A DNA stretch of 19,841 bases from Poindextera sp035295705 (GCA_035295705.1 DATGIN010000221.1:1-19841), one strand, 5' to 3'. Positions 1 to 9,164 are shown, counted from the stretch's first letter. Notes: generated by a model from the sequence alone, not told the origin. A program made the numbers and translations.

Positions 1-138
1 TTCGGCGGCGGCGCAAGCGAGCAGGCGTTCCGCTCCTTCCTGCTCGACGCGATCGGCGACCAGGTCGCCAGGTCGGGCGGGGTCGGCATCGCGCAATCCG
101 TCCAGCACGAGATGCTCAAGCTGCAGGGGATGACATGA
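1..138 (+). CDS. cheL: Flagellar rod-binding protein CheL (FlgJ N-terminal type), 3' end only
   Basis: The window opens inside this gene; the last 45 codons and the TGA at 136-138 are visible. The tail has the signature of the FlgJ N-terminal rod-binding family: a glycine-rich turn (FGGGASEQAFRSFLLD), then a helix with SGGVGIAQSV and an ending MLKLQ. In that family the domain binds the flagellar rod during assembly in the periplasm. In Caulobacter the short stand-alone version is called CheL and is encoded between the P-ring gene flgI and flbY, which matches the next gene here. The stop codon overlaps the flbY start by four bases (ATGA), so the two are probably translationally coupled. The symbol rests on this context plus the tail motif; the N-terminal part cannot be seen. 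Confidence 0.8.
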   Translation, partial: FGGGASEQAFRSFLLDAIGDQVARSGGVGIAQSVQHEMLKLQGMT

Positions 139-593
139 CCGGCGCGCCACCGGCCCAAACGGCGGCGGCCGCAGGCCGCATCGAGGAGCTGATCGTGCTC
201 ACCGAACGCTTGACGCTGCTCATCGCCGAGCAGGCGAAGGCGTTCGAGGCCGGCCGGCCGCACGACGCCGCCAAGCATCTCGACGAAATCTCGCTGCTGG
301 CAAACGTATACCGCAAGGAAGCGCAGGCGGTGCGCGACGCGCCGGCGCCCATCGCCGCCGCCCCGCGCAAGGACCGCCACCGGCTGGTGCGCGCCACCGA
401 GGCGTTCGACGCCGTCCTTGCCCGCCAGGGCCGGGCCCTGAAGGCGGCGAAGAGCGTTACGGAGGGCCTCGTGCACGCAATCGCCGAGGAGATCGCCAAC
501 CAGCGGACGTCCAACGCCGCCTACGGGCCGGCGGGCGCCAAGCCGCGCAAGAGCGACGCCGCCACCGCCGTGACGTTGAACCGCCGAGCCTAG
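135..593 (+). CDS. flbY: Flagellar protein FlbY-like (FlgN-like helical protein)
   Basis: A 152-residue, mostly helical, soluble protein without signal peptide or membrane segment. Residues about 15-65 form an amphipathic helix (RIEELIVLTERLTLLIAEQ) and a second helix block spans about 75-125, the layout of FlgN-type flagellar chaperones. The C-terminus is basic and probably disordered. The ATG overlaps the cheL stop as ATGA, and an AGGGGA ribosome-binding site lies four bases upstream, so this start is well supported. In Caulobacter the gene after cheL in the flgI-cheL-flbY operon is flbY, a late flagellar assembly gene; the symbol is assigned mainly on position and helical character. The stop codon overlaps, tail to tail, the end of the methyltransferase gene on the other strand by about four bases, so this is the operon end. 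Confidence 0.7.
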   Translation: MTGAPPAQTAAAAGRIEELIVLTERLTLLIAEQAKAFEAGRPHDAAKHLDEISLLANVYRKEAQAVRDAPAPIAAAPRKDRHRLVRATEAFDAVLARQGRALKAAKSVTEGLVHAIAEEIANQRTSNAAYGPAGAKPRKSDAATAVTLNRRA

Positions 594-1309
594 GCCTTCG
601 GCGCCGGGAGCGGCCGGCCCCAGGTAAGCTCGCAGATCGCGTCTACCTCCAGCATGCCGTCGACCGCGTAGGGCCGCATGAGCGCGTCCAGCTCGGCGTC
701 GAAAGCGCTGGCCATGGCCTCGCCCATCGCTCGTCTGTGCCAGCTGACCCGCGCGTGGTTGCCGGCGATGAAGGCCTCGACGCGCTGACGAAAGCTGTAG
801 CGGAAGCGTTCGCGGCCCTGGATCTGCATCCACGCTTCGTGCGGAGGCGCGCCCGCCGGCCATGACTGTTCGCTCTCCGGCGCGACGATGGGAGCGCGGC
901 CCATGCGGACGCCCCAGCGGTTGAGTACGGCCAGCCACGCCTGCATGCCGCAAGGCGGGGCCGGATGCGGAAAGACGGGTGCGTCGTTGATGATCGCGAT
1001 CGTTAGCGTCCATCTGGCAAGCCTGGGAAAGAGGACGGTCTCGTCAGGCCAGTGGATGGAGGCGCCCGCGGTGGCGAGGTCGAAGTCGCCGTCAGGCTCG
1101 TAGTCTTCCGCGCGGCTCTCCACCCAGACGATGTTCCTGTGCACGCCGGCGTCTTCGGCTTGGCCGATGGCGATCATCGCCGCCGACGGGTCGAGCGCCA
1201 CGACTTCGGTGAAGTGGTCGGCCAGACGGCGCGCGATCTTCCCGGGGCCGGTTCCGTCCGGGTCGGCGAAGACCGCCGCGCCGCGTTCCCTGTCGGTGAG
1301 TTTGGCCAT
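590..1309 (-). CDS. Class I SAM-dependent methyltransferase-like protein, short N-terminus
   Basis: A 239-residue protein with parts of a class I methyltransferase fold: a glycine-rich loop (DGTGPGKIARRLA, residues about 17-29), an acidic strand end (VVALDPSAAMI, about 35-45), and then DFDLATAGASIHW, the usual motif IV region of the methyltransferase type 11 group. The ATG at 1309 is chosen over an upstream in-frame codon at 1396 because GAGG sits about eight bases before it and the longer form would run through the tetR start. Only about 16 residues precede the glycine-rich loop, where relatives usually have 35-45, and the usual V-x-D-x-G-x-G motif I is degenerate (ADPDGTG). The protein may thus be N-terminally shortened or inactive. 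It is divergent from the tetR gene, which may control it. The substrate is unknown. Confidence 0.65.
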   Translation of the reverse strand: MAKLTDRERGAAVFADPDGTGPGKIARRLADHFTEVVALDPSAAMIAIGQAEDAGVHRNIVWVESRAEDYEPDGDFDLATAGASIHWPDETVLFPRLARWTLTIAIINDAPVFPHPAPPCGMQAWLAVLNRWGVRMGRAPIVAPESEQSWPAGAPPHEAWMQIQGRERFRYSFRQRVEAFIAGNHARVSWHRRAMGEAMASAFDAELDALMRPYAVDGMLEVDAICELTWGRPLPAPKA

Positions 1310-1322
1310 GAGTCGCCTCGTG

Positions 1323-1350
1323 TTGACGGCCAATTCTCGCCGGCTAGGCT
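1323..1350 (+). promoter_or_regulatory. Candidate promoter for the tetR gene
   Basis: TTGACG at 1323-1328 and TAGGCT at 1345-1350 are 16 bases apart, a reasonable sigma-70 type pair, 34 bases before the tetR ATG. The TTGACGG heptamer recurs at 1369-1375. The site lies in the 75-base divergent gap between the methyltransferase and tetR genes, where an autoregulatory operator would be expected, but no clear palindrome was found. Pattern match only. Confidence 0.3.
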
Positions 1351-1384
1351 CAACCGCTGTACTCGCCTTTGACGGACGCGCCCG

Positions 1385-1822
1385 ATGCCGAAGCATCCCC
1401 TGTCACCTCAGCGCCGTAGCCCGAAGCAAGCGCGGGCGAAGGCGACCGTCGCGGCGATTCTGGAGGCCGCGGCTCAGATTCTCGAACGGCGGGGCGCGGA
1501 CGGTCTGACGACGAACGGCGTCGCGGAGCGGGCCGGCGTCAGCATCGGCACGCTCTATCAATACTTCCCCGACAAGCACGCGATCCTCATTGCGGCCGCG
1601 AAGCGGGAGCTCGCTGAGGCGACTGCCCCGCGCCGCGCGACCATGCAGGCGTTGATCGAGCTCATCGAGCGGCTCGGCGCCGCTCCGCAGGCGATCGGGG
1701 GCGCCCGGAAGCAGCGGGTGTACCGCTTGCGCCGGAGCGTGAGCGGGCCGCTCAAGCGGCTGATCGAGGCGCTGTCGCCTGCGCCACTCACGCTGATCCG
1801 GGTGCGCCGGCGGATCGACTGA
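1385..1822 (+). CDS. TetR/AcrR family transcriptional regulator, short form
   Basis: A 145-residue protein. Residues about 15-62 are a clear TetR DNA-binding domain: a basic N-terminus (RRSPKQARAKATVAAILEAA), then the helix-turn-helix GLTTNGVAERAGVSIGTLYQYFPDKHAIL, here split as GLTTNGVAERAGVS and IGTLYQYFPDK. The C-terminal ligand and dimerisation part is only about 80 residues, roughly 50 fewer than usual for the family, and ends in arginine-rich sequence (TLIRVRRRID), which suggests a truncated or diverged end. The ATG at 1385 is the only sensible start; its ribosome-binding site is weak (GGACG). The 3' end overlaps the end of the minus-strand kinase pseudogene by 35 bases. By position it probably regulates itself and the divergent methyltransferase gene; the effector is unknown. 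Confidence 0.8.
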   Translation: MPKHPLSPQRRSPKQARAKATVAAILEAAAQILERRGADGLTTNGVAERAGVSIGTLYQYFPDKHAILIAAAKRELAEATAPRRATMQALIELIERLGAAPQAIGGARKQRVYRLRRSVSGPLKRLIEALSPAPLTLIRVRRRID

Positions 1823-2397
1823 GAACGCGCCCGGGCGCCGCCTGCGCTGCAAACACGAGCGCCGCCGCCTCGGTGGGGCTGGTCGCCGCTGTGTCGATGA
1901 CGAGGTCGGCCCCGATGTCGTCGTGCAGCGCCTTGTGGCCCGCAGCCAGGCCCGGGACGCGGCCGTGCGGCCGACTCCTATCGCGCGCCGTCAGGACGTC
2001 CAGCGGCGCAGTCAGGCGCACGAGCAGGGTGTCGATGCCTTGCAGCGCCGCCGCCCAGTCGCCGACCGCCGCCGCGTCCAACAGCATGTCGTCGAACACC
2101 ACGTTGACGCCGGCCCGAGCATAGGCGGGGCGCTTCGTCGCATGCCGGCCAGCATGCGCTGTCCCGCCCCGCCCGCGACCACGCGGACCGCGCCGTCAGC
2201 CGAACGTTCGTAGGCGAAGCCCTCGGCCCGGAAGTCGCCGCCCGAGCCCCAGCGCTCATCGACGGCCGCGAACAGGCCGTCGAGCGAGAGCATCAAGTAG
2301 GGATCGCTGGCCGCCGCCTGCACGGCTCTCGCGAGCGTGGACTTGCCGGCGGACGACGGGCCGACGATCAGGATGACCCTACCGGCCTGGCGATCGG

Positions 2398-2401
<4 letters not shown>
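1788..2401 (-). pseudogene. Chloramphenicol phosphotransferase-like kinase, interrupted by a frameshift
   Basis: Two minus-strand frames together give one P-loop kinase of about 204 residues. The first frame carries Walker A (GPSSAGKS, residues 14-21) and LSLDGLF, whose Asp41 corresponds to the catalytic Asp of Streptomyces chloramphenicol phosphotransferase. The sequence then changes frame near 2121-2135 and continues as AYARAGVNVVFDDMLLD, followed by a sugar-kinase-like end (RDRSRPHGRVPGL). The span from the GTG at 2401 is 614 bases, one short of a whole number of codons, so a single-base deletion explains it; the site is next to GC-rich GGCGGGG. This may be a real mutation or a sequencing error. 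The GTG overlaps the ABC-F stop as GTGA with GGAG upstream, implying coupled translation; a GTG at 2413 is an alternative. The family phosphorylates chloramphenicol, but many homologs have other or unknown substrates. Confidence 0.75.
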
Positions 2402-4023
<1,622 letters not shown>

Positions 4024-4159
4024 GGAGGACCGGATGCATGGAGCGGACAAGGACGAAGCGGCTCGTCGTCGCGCGTTCCATCTGGACCTCCTCGCGTTGG
4101 AGCGCGGAGAGTTAGTGGGCTTCGGGGCCGATCACAAGGGCGGGCCTCTGCCGCTGCGC

Positions 4160-5071
4160 TCAGGCGGCCTGCAGTACGTATCCGGCGCGCGGAAAGTGGA
4201 CGTGCAGGCGGCCGAGCTGCGGATCATCGCGCGCGATGACGGCGCGGCCGGGGTTGGCGGCGACCAGCGTCCCGGCGATCGGCTCGCGGCCGTAGTCGTC
4301 GGCCATCACCCGGACGGCCTGGCCGGGCTTCAGTCCCAGCGGCTCGGCATCGTCGTGCTCCGTATACGGATCGGGCTGCGACGCCTTCGCCGCCTCCAGC
4401 GCCTCCGCGGGCGACATCTCGGCGCGCGTCCCGTGGCCAAGCGCCCGCACCCGCGCCCGCCAGGCGGTCGCGCGATCGAGCCCGGCTAGGAGGGTGTCCG
4501 CCACCGCCGGCGCCGCGCCGCCCACCCACCAGACGTTCATGTAAGCCGAGACGTCGGCGAGGCTGGGCGCTTCTCCGCCGAGGAACGGCTGGTCGCCGAG
4601 CGCGTGGTCGATCCAGCTGGCCATCGCGCGCCACTGCGTGCGCGCCGGCATGGCGGCGGCCTTGAAGCCCTCGACGTCGAAGGGCCGCCCCGACAGCTTT
4701 TCGCGGTCCTTCTTGAACGCCTCCGGCACATTGTCGCCGATCTCGCCGAAGATCACGGCGATCGACGGTGGAAAAAACAGGCGGTCGGCCCACAGGTTGA
4801 CCGCGAACGCCGCCCCGCGGTCGAAGCCCGCATCGCCGGTGCGCCTCAGGATCTCGGCCATGATCACCTGGGTGTCGCAGTAGACATCCGCGCCGACCTG
4901 CATGACCGGAATGCGCCGATAGCCGCCGGTTAGCGGAACAAGCTCGGGCTTGGGCATGATCACCGGCTGGATGACCGAGCGCCAGGCAAGCCCCTTGATG
5001 CCGAACAGCACGCGCACCTTCTCGGAGAACGGCGAGGCGTCGTAGTGGTGAAGGATGAGTTCGTCGGCCAT
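4160..5071 (-). CDS. Glutathione S-transferase family protein with extra C-terminal domain
   Basis: A 303-residue cytosolic protein. Residues about 4-80 are a GST thioredoxin fold (LILHHYDASPFSEKVRVLF, with the cis-Pro loop at RIPVMQV); residues about 90-215 are the all-helical GST domain, with FLGGEAPSLADVSAYMN as its conserved helix. The last 75-85 residues are unusual for GSTs: a small, probably beta-rich module (PGQAVRVMADDYGREPIAGT, later GRLHVHFPRAGYVLQA). Such tailed GST-like proteins occur in Proteobacteria. The ATG at 5071 has no strong ribosome-binding site but begins at the normal N-terminus. The gene faces away from the enoyl-CoA hydratase gene across 108 bases. Substrate unknown; possibly glutathione conjugation of a hydrophobic compound. 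Confidence 0.85.
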   Translation of the reverse strand: MADELILHHYDASPFSEKVRVLFGIKGLAWRSVIQPVIMPKPELVPLTGGYRRIPVMQVGADVYCDTQVIMAEILRRTGDAGFDRGAAFAVNLWADRLFFPPSIAVIFGEIGDNVPEAFKKDREKLSGRPFDVEGFKAAAMPARTQWRAMASWIDHALGDQPFLGGEAPSLADVSAYMNVWWVGGAAPAVADTLLAGLDRATAWRARVRALGHGTRAEMSPAEALEAAKASQPDPYTEHDDAEPLGLKPGQAVRVMADDYGREPIAGTLVAANPGRAVIARDDPQLGRLHVHFPRAGYVLQAA

Positions 5072-5114
5072 GGCGGCAACGCTTAGAGCAGCCGGTCGCC
5101 GAAGGGAAACGGCT

Positions 5115-5144
5115 TTGCTGACCGGACGGCAGGCGCGCTAACGT
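5115..5144 (+). promoter_or_regulatory. Candidate promoter of the enoyl-CoA hydratase gene
   Basis: TTGCTG (5115-5120) and TAACGT (5139-5144) are separated by 18 bases, 35 bases before the ATG at 5180, in the divergent gap between the GST and hydratase genes. An AAGGA ribosome-binding site follows at 5165-5169. Pattern match only. Confidence 0.3.
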
Positions 5145-5179
5145 TCGGGGCGAAGAGACCAGCCAAGGATCCGTGCACG

Positions 5180-5995
5180 ATGACCGACCACCTGCTCGAA
5201 AGCCTCGCCGACGGCGTCATGACGCTGACGATGAACCGTCCGGAGGCGCGGAACGCGCTCTCGGGCGAGATGAACGCCGCGCTTTCGGAAGCCATCCGCC
5301 GCGCATCGGCCGATCCGAAGGTGCGGTGCCTGGTGTTGACCGGCGCGGGCGGGGCGTTCTGCGCGGGCGGCGACGTCAAGGGGTTCGCGGCGGATACGGG
5401 TCGCGGCGCCGGCGTCGGCGGCGGCCAGGGCCCGAGCATGGAGATGCGGGTCGCCGGCCTGCGCGCCGGGATGGAGACGGTGAAGATCCTGCACGAGATG
5501 CCGAAGCCGACGCTGGCGGTGATCCCGGGGCCGGCCGCGGGCGCGGGCCTGTCGCTGGCGCTCGCCTGCGACCTCCGCATCGCGACGGAGAACGCCAAGC
5601 TGACCACCGCCTTCTCGAAAGTCGGTCTCGCCGGCGACTACGGCGGCTCGTACTTCCTCTCCCACCTCGTCGGGCAGGCGAAGGCGCGCGAACTCTACTT
5701 CACGGCCGACGTGATCACCGGCGCGGAAGCCGCCGCGCTTGGCATCGTCAACAAGGCGGTTCCCGCCGACCAGCTCGCCGAGGTCGCCGAGGCGCAGGCG
5801 CGCTACCTCGCCGGGTTGCCGACGATAGCCATCGGATACATGAAGAAAAACCTGAATGCCGCGGAACATGCGACGCTTTCCGAGCTGCTCGACCTCGAGG
5901 CGATGAACATGGTGCGGACCATGATGACCGCTGACCATGCGGCGGCGGCGAAAGCGTTCGTCGAAAAGCGCGCGCCCGTCTTCGAGGGGCGGTGA
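5180..5995 (+). CDS. Enoyl-CoA hydratase/isomerase family protein
   Basis: A 271-residue protein of the crotonase superfamily: acts on a CoA thioester, probably hydrating or isomerising an enoyl-CoA in the cytoplasm. The oxyanion-hole segments are clear: GAFCAGGDVK (residues 58-67) and GPAAGAGLSLALACDLRIA (117-135). The C-terminal trimer helix region is present (EKRAPVFEGR). In the active-site segment AFSKVGLAGDYGGSYFL (144-160) the position usually filled by the first catalytic Glu is Ser/Lys, while an Asp (D153) sits near the second, a pattern seen in the isomerase or PaaG-like branch rather than classical hydratase. ATG at 5180 has AAGGA ten bases upstream. Divergent from the GST gene. The specific substrate cannot be read from the sequence; fatty-acid, amino-acid or aromatic breakdown are possible. 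Confidence 0.9.
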   Translation: MTDHLLESLADGVMTLTMNRPEARNALSGEMNAALSEAIRRASADPKVRCLVLTGAGGAFCAGGDVKGFAADTGRGAGVGGGQGPSMEMRVAGLRAGMETVKILHEMPKPTLAVIPGPAAGAGLSLALACDLRIATENAKLTTAFSKVGLAGDYGGSYFLSHLVGQAKARELYFTADVITGAEAAALGIVNKAVPADQLAEVAEAQARYLAGLPTIAIGYMKKNLNAAEHATLSELLDLEAMNMVRTMMTADHAAAAKAFVEKRAPVFEGR

Positions 5996-6142
5996 AGCGG
6001 CGGGGAGGCCTGCCCATGCTGATCGGGACGGCGAACGACGTTCCCGGCAGCCAGATCACCGGCGGCCCCCGGCCCGGAGCGGACGACGATCGACCCCATT
6101 GCCAACCCGCCTCCTGACACGCTCTGGCAGCAAGTCGTGGAT

Positions 6143-6157
6143 GTTCTTACATTGTTC
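6143..6157 (+). promoter_or_regulatory. LexA (SOS) box of uvrA, alphaproteobacterial type
   Basis: GTTC at 6143-6146 and GTTC at 6154-6157 are separated by exactly seven bases (TTACATT). GTTC-N7-GTTC is the established LexA binding site in Alphaproteobacteria such as Caulobacter. It lies 82 bases upstream of the uvrA ATG and abuts the likely -35 element, so LexA binding would block the promoter until DNA damage. Confidence 0.85.
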
Positions 6158-6185
6158 TTGCTGTGTGCGCGACTCCGCGTACTAG
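6158..6185 (+). promoter_or_regulatory. Candidate uvrA promoter
   Basis: TTGCTG (6158-6163) and TACTAG (6180-6185) are 16 bases apart; the nearby TAGATT at 6183 is an alternative -10. The -35 begins immediately after the LexA box, giving the expected operator position. The transcript would have a leader of roughly 50 bases before uvrA. Confidence 0.45.
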
Positions 6186-6194
6186 ATTAGGGGG

Positions 6195-6220
6195 CTGGCC
6201 GGTGACGGGGCGCCGGCCGG
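6195..6220 (+). repeat. GC-rich inverted repeat in the uvrA leader
   Basis: GGCCGG (6197-6202) and CCGGCC (6213-6218) form a stem around a ten-base loop, extendable to eight pairs with one wobble. It ends 19 bases before the uvrA ATG and is followed by an A-rich stretch (TAAAAAAGAG) that may aid ribosome binding. Function unknown; it is not a terminator for this strand. Confidence 0.35.
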
Positions 6221-6239
6221 GGCCTAAAAAAGAGCGTCG

Positions 6240-9164
6240 ATGTCTGATCCGAACCGTTCCATCCGCGTGCGCGGCGCGCGCGAGCACAATCTGAAAGACA
6301 TCAGCGTCGACATTCCGCGTGGCGAGCTGGTGGTGCTGACGGGGCTCTCGGGCTCCGGCAAGTCGTCGCTAGCGTTCGACACCATCTACGCAGAGGGCCA
6401 GCGGCGTTACGTCGAGAGCCTCTCGGCCTACGCGCGTCAGTTTCTCGAGCTGATGGGCAAGCCAGACGTCGATCTGATCGAAGGCCTCTCTCCAGCGATC
6501 TCGATCGAGCAGAAGACCACGAGCCGCAACCCGCGCTCGACCGTCGGCACGGTCACGGAAATCCACGACTACATGCGCCTTTTGTGGGCGCGGGTGGGCG
6601 TCCCCTACTCGCCGGCCACGGGGTTGCCGATCGAGAGCCAGACCGTCTCGATGATGGTCGACAAGGTCATGGCGCTGCCGGAGGGGACGCGGCTTTTGCT
6701 GCTCGCGCCCGTCGTCAGGCGGCGCAAGGGCGAATACCGCCGCGAGATAGCCGAGTGGCAGCGCGCGGGGTTCCAGCGGCTGAAGGTCGACGGCGAGTTC
6801 TACGCGATCGAGGACGCGCCGACGCTGGAGAAGACCTTCAACCACGACATCGACATCGTGGTTGACCGCATCGTGCGGCGCGACGGCATCGAGCAGCGGC
6901 TGGCCGACTCGCTCGAGACCGCGCTGAAGCTCGCCGACGGGATCGCGGTCGCCGAGTACGCCGATGTCGCGGACGGCGAGACGGAACCGAAGCGCATTCT
7001 GTTCTCGGAGAAGTTCGCCTGTCCGGTCTCCGGCTTCACGATCTCCGAGATCGAGCCGCGGCTGTTTTCGTTCAACAACCCGTTCGGCGCCTGCCCGGTG
7101 TGCGACGGCCTGGGCCACAAGCTCGCCTTCGACGCCGAGATGGTGGTGCCCGACAAGGACAAGAGCTTGCACAAGGGGGCGGTCTCGCCGTGGGCCAAGG
7201 GCCCCTCGCCGCTCTACACCCAGACCCTGCAGGCGATCGCGCGCCACTACGGGTTCTCGATGGACGAGCCCTGGCATGCGCTGCCGGAGGAGGCCAGGCG
7301 GGTCGTGCTGCACGGCTCCGGCAGCGACAAGATCCACTTCGTCTACGACGACAACGCGCGGAAGTACGAGGTCGACAAGACCTTCGAAGGGGTCATCCCC
7401 AACCTCGAGCGGCGTTGGCGCGAGACCGACTCGAGCTGGGTGCGCGAGGAGCTCGGCCGCTATCAGTCAGAGACGCCATGCGAGGCGTGCCACGGCCTCC
7501 GGCTGAAGCCCGAGGCGCTAGCGGTGAAGATCGCCGGCAAGAACATCGCCGAGATCTCGACGATGGCGATCAAGCCCGCGCGTGACTGGTTCGAAGGGCT
7601 GGAGCCCAGCCTGACGCCGACCCAACTGGAGATCGCGCGGCGGATCCTGAAGGAGATCAATGACCGCCTGCGCTTCCTGGTTGACGTCGGACTCGAGTAC
7701 CTGAACCTGTCGCGCTCGTCGGGCACCTTGTCGGGCGGAGAGAGCCAGCGCATTCGCCTGGCGAGCCAGATCGGCTCCGGCCTCACCGGCGTGCTCTACG
7801 TGCTGGACGAGCCCTCGATCGGCCTGCACCAGCGTGACAACCAGCGTCTCCTGACCTCGCTTCGCGGCCTGCGCGACCTCGGCAACTCGGTGTTGGTGGT
7901 CGAGCACGACGAGGAGGCCATTCTCACCGCCGACCACGTCATCGACATGGGGCCGGCCGCTGGCGTGCACGGCGGCGAGGTCGTGGCGGAAGGCAAGCCG
8001 GCCGACATCATGGCCTCGCCGAAGAGCCTGACCGGCCAGTACCTGACCGGCGCGCGCGAGATTCCCCTGCCCGAGGAGCGCCGCCGGGTTCCCGACACCA
8101 AGCGGCTGAGGGTGATCGGGGCGCGCGGCAACAACCTGAAAAGCGTGACCGGCGAGATCCCCGTCGGCGTCTTCACCTGCATCACCGGAGTGTCCGGCGG
8201 CGGGAAGTCGACGTTCACGGTCGAGACCCTGTACAAGGCCGCAGCGCGACGGTTGAACAACGCCTCCGACGCGCCCGCGCCCTACGATCGCATCGAAGGG
8301 CTGGAGTTCTTCGACAAGGTCATCGACATCGACCAGTCGCCGATCGGTCGCACGCCGCGCTCGAATCCGGCGACCTACACGGGCGCCTTTCAGCCGATCC
8401 GCGACTGGTTCGCCGGCCTGCCGGAGGCGAAGGCGCGCGGCTACGGGCCGGGGCGGTTCTCGTTCAACGTCAAGGGCGGACGCTGCGAGGCGTGCCAGGG
8501 CGATGGCCTGATCAAGATCGAGATGCACTTCCTGCCCGACGTCTTCGTCACCTGCGACGTCTGCAAGGGCAAGCGCTACAACCGCGAGACGCAGGAGATC
8601 CTGTTCAAGGGCAAGTCGATCTCCGACGTGCTCGACATGACCGTCGATGAGGCCGGCGAGTTCTTCAAGGCGGTGCCGGTGCTGCGCGAGAAAATGGAGA
8701 CGCTGAAGCGCGTCGGGCTTGGGTACATCCAGGTCGGCCAGCCTTCGACGACGCTCTCCGGCGGCGAGGCGCAGCGGGTGAAGCTGTCGAAGGAGCTCTC
8801 GAGGCGGGCCACGGGGCGCACCCTCTACATCCTCGATGAGCCCACGACCGGTCTGCACTTTGAGGACACGCGCAAGCTGCTCGAGGTGCTGCACGAGCTG
8901 GTCGACCACGGCAACACGGTGGTGGTCATCGAGCACAACCTGGATGTCGTTAAGACCGCCGATTGGATCATCGACTTCGGCCCGGAGGGCGGCGACGGCG
9001 GCGGCGAGATCCTGATCCAGGGGACGCCGGAGGACGTCGCGGCCGACGCCTCGAGTTGGACCGGCCGCTACCTGAAGCAAATTCTGAAGCGGCACAGCGA
9101 CCGCCACCGCGCTGCCGAGCCTAAGCCGGCGCGCGTCAAGGCGAAGGAGCTCGCCGAGAGCTAG
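6240..9164 (+). CDS. uvrA: UvrABC excision nuclease subunit A
   Basis: A 974-residue DNA damage sensor of nucleotide excision repair; a UvrA dimer loads UvrB at bulky lesions. Both ABC modules are intact: Walker A GLSGSGKS (35-42) and GVSGGGKS (650-657), signatures LSGGESQRIRL (497-507) and LSGGEAQRVKL (839-849), Walker B segments LYVLDEPSIGLH and LYILDEPTTGLH. The C-terminal zinc module has its four cysteines (C749, C752, C772, C775). The first zinc module reads CPVSGFT: C261 is present, the second position is Ser264, and C285 and C288 follow, so only three of four ligands remain; I recall this from other Alphaproteobacteria. Length fits the family. The ATG at 6240 gives the standard N-terminus, though its ribosome-binding site is weak. 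The LexA box upstream shows SOS control. Confidence 0.98.
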   Translation: MSDPNRSIRVRGAREHNLKDISVDIPRGELVVLTGLSGSGKSSLAFDTIYAEGQRRYVESLSAYARQFLELMGKPDVDLIEGLSPAISIEQKTTSRNPRSTVGTVTEIHDYMRLLWARVGVPYSPATGLPIESQTVSMMVDKVMALPEGTRLLLLAPVVRRRKGEYRREIAEWQRAGFQRLKVDGEFYAIEDAPTLEKTFNHDIDIVVDRIVRRDGIEQRLADSLETALKLADGIAVAEYADVADGETEPKRILFSEKFACPVSGFTISEIEPRLFSFNNPFGACPVCDGLGHKLAFDAEMVVPDKDKSLHKGAVSPWAKGPSPLYTQTLQAIARHYGFSMDEPWHALPEEARRVVLHGSGSDKIHFVYDDNARKYEVDKTFEGVIPNLERRWRETDSSWVREELGRYQSETPCEACHGLRLKPEALAVKIAGKNIAEISTMAIKPARDWFEGLEPSLTPTQLEIARRILKEINDRLRFLVDVGLEYLNLSRSSGTLSGGESQRIRLASQIGSGLTGVLYVLDEPSIGLHQRDNQRLLTSLRGLRDLGNSVLVVEHDEEAILTADHVIDMGPAAGVHGGEVVAEGKPADIMASPKSLTGQYLTGAREIPLPEERRRVPDTKRLRVIGARGNNLKSVTGEIPVGVFTCITGVSGGGKSTFTVETLYKAAARRLNNASDAPAPYDRIEGLEFFDKVIDIDQSPIGRTPRSNPATYTGAFQPIRDWFAGLPEAKARGYGPGRFSFNVKGGRCEACQGDGLIKIEMHFLPDVFVTCDVCKGKRYNRETQEILFKGKSISDVLDMTVDEAGEFFKAVPVLREKMETLKRVGLGYIQVGQPSTTLSGGEAQRVKLSKELSRRATGRTLYILDEPTTGLHFEDTRKLLEVLHELVDHGNTVVVIEHNLDVVKTADWIIDFGPEGGDGGGEILIQGTPEDVAADASSWTGRYLKQILKRHSDRHRAAEPKPARVKAKELAES

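Noticed and set aside
5173..5934. A 253-codon plus-strand frame over the enoyl-CoA hydratase gene
   Set aside because: Same strand but another frame of a certain crotonase gene; composition is Arg/Gly-rich shadow.
6016..6117. 33-codon ORF after the enoyl-CoA hydratase gene, with GGGGAGG seven bases before its ATG
   Set aside because: The ribosome-binding site is good, and the first residues (MLIGTANDVPG) faintly resemble the start of YbjQ/UPF0145 proteins, but the rest is low-complexity and matches nothing; it could be a remnant or chance.
7518..9107. A 529-codon minus-strand frame opposite uvrA
   Set aside because: Antisense to a certain gene, Leu/Arg/Asp-rich and without recognisable motifs; a GC artefact.
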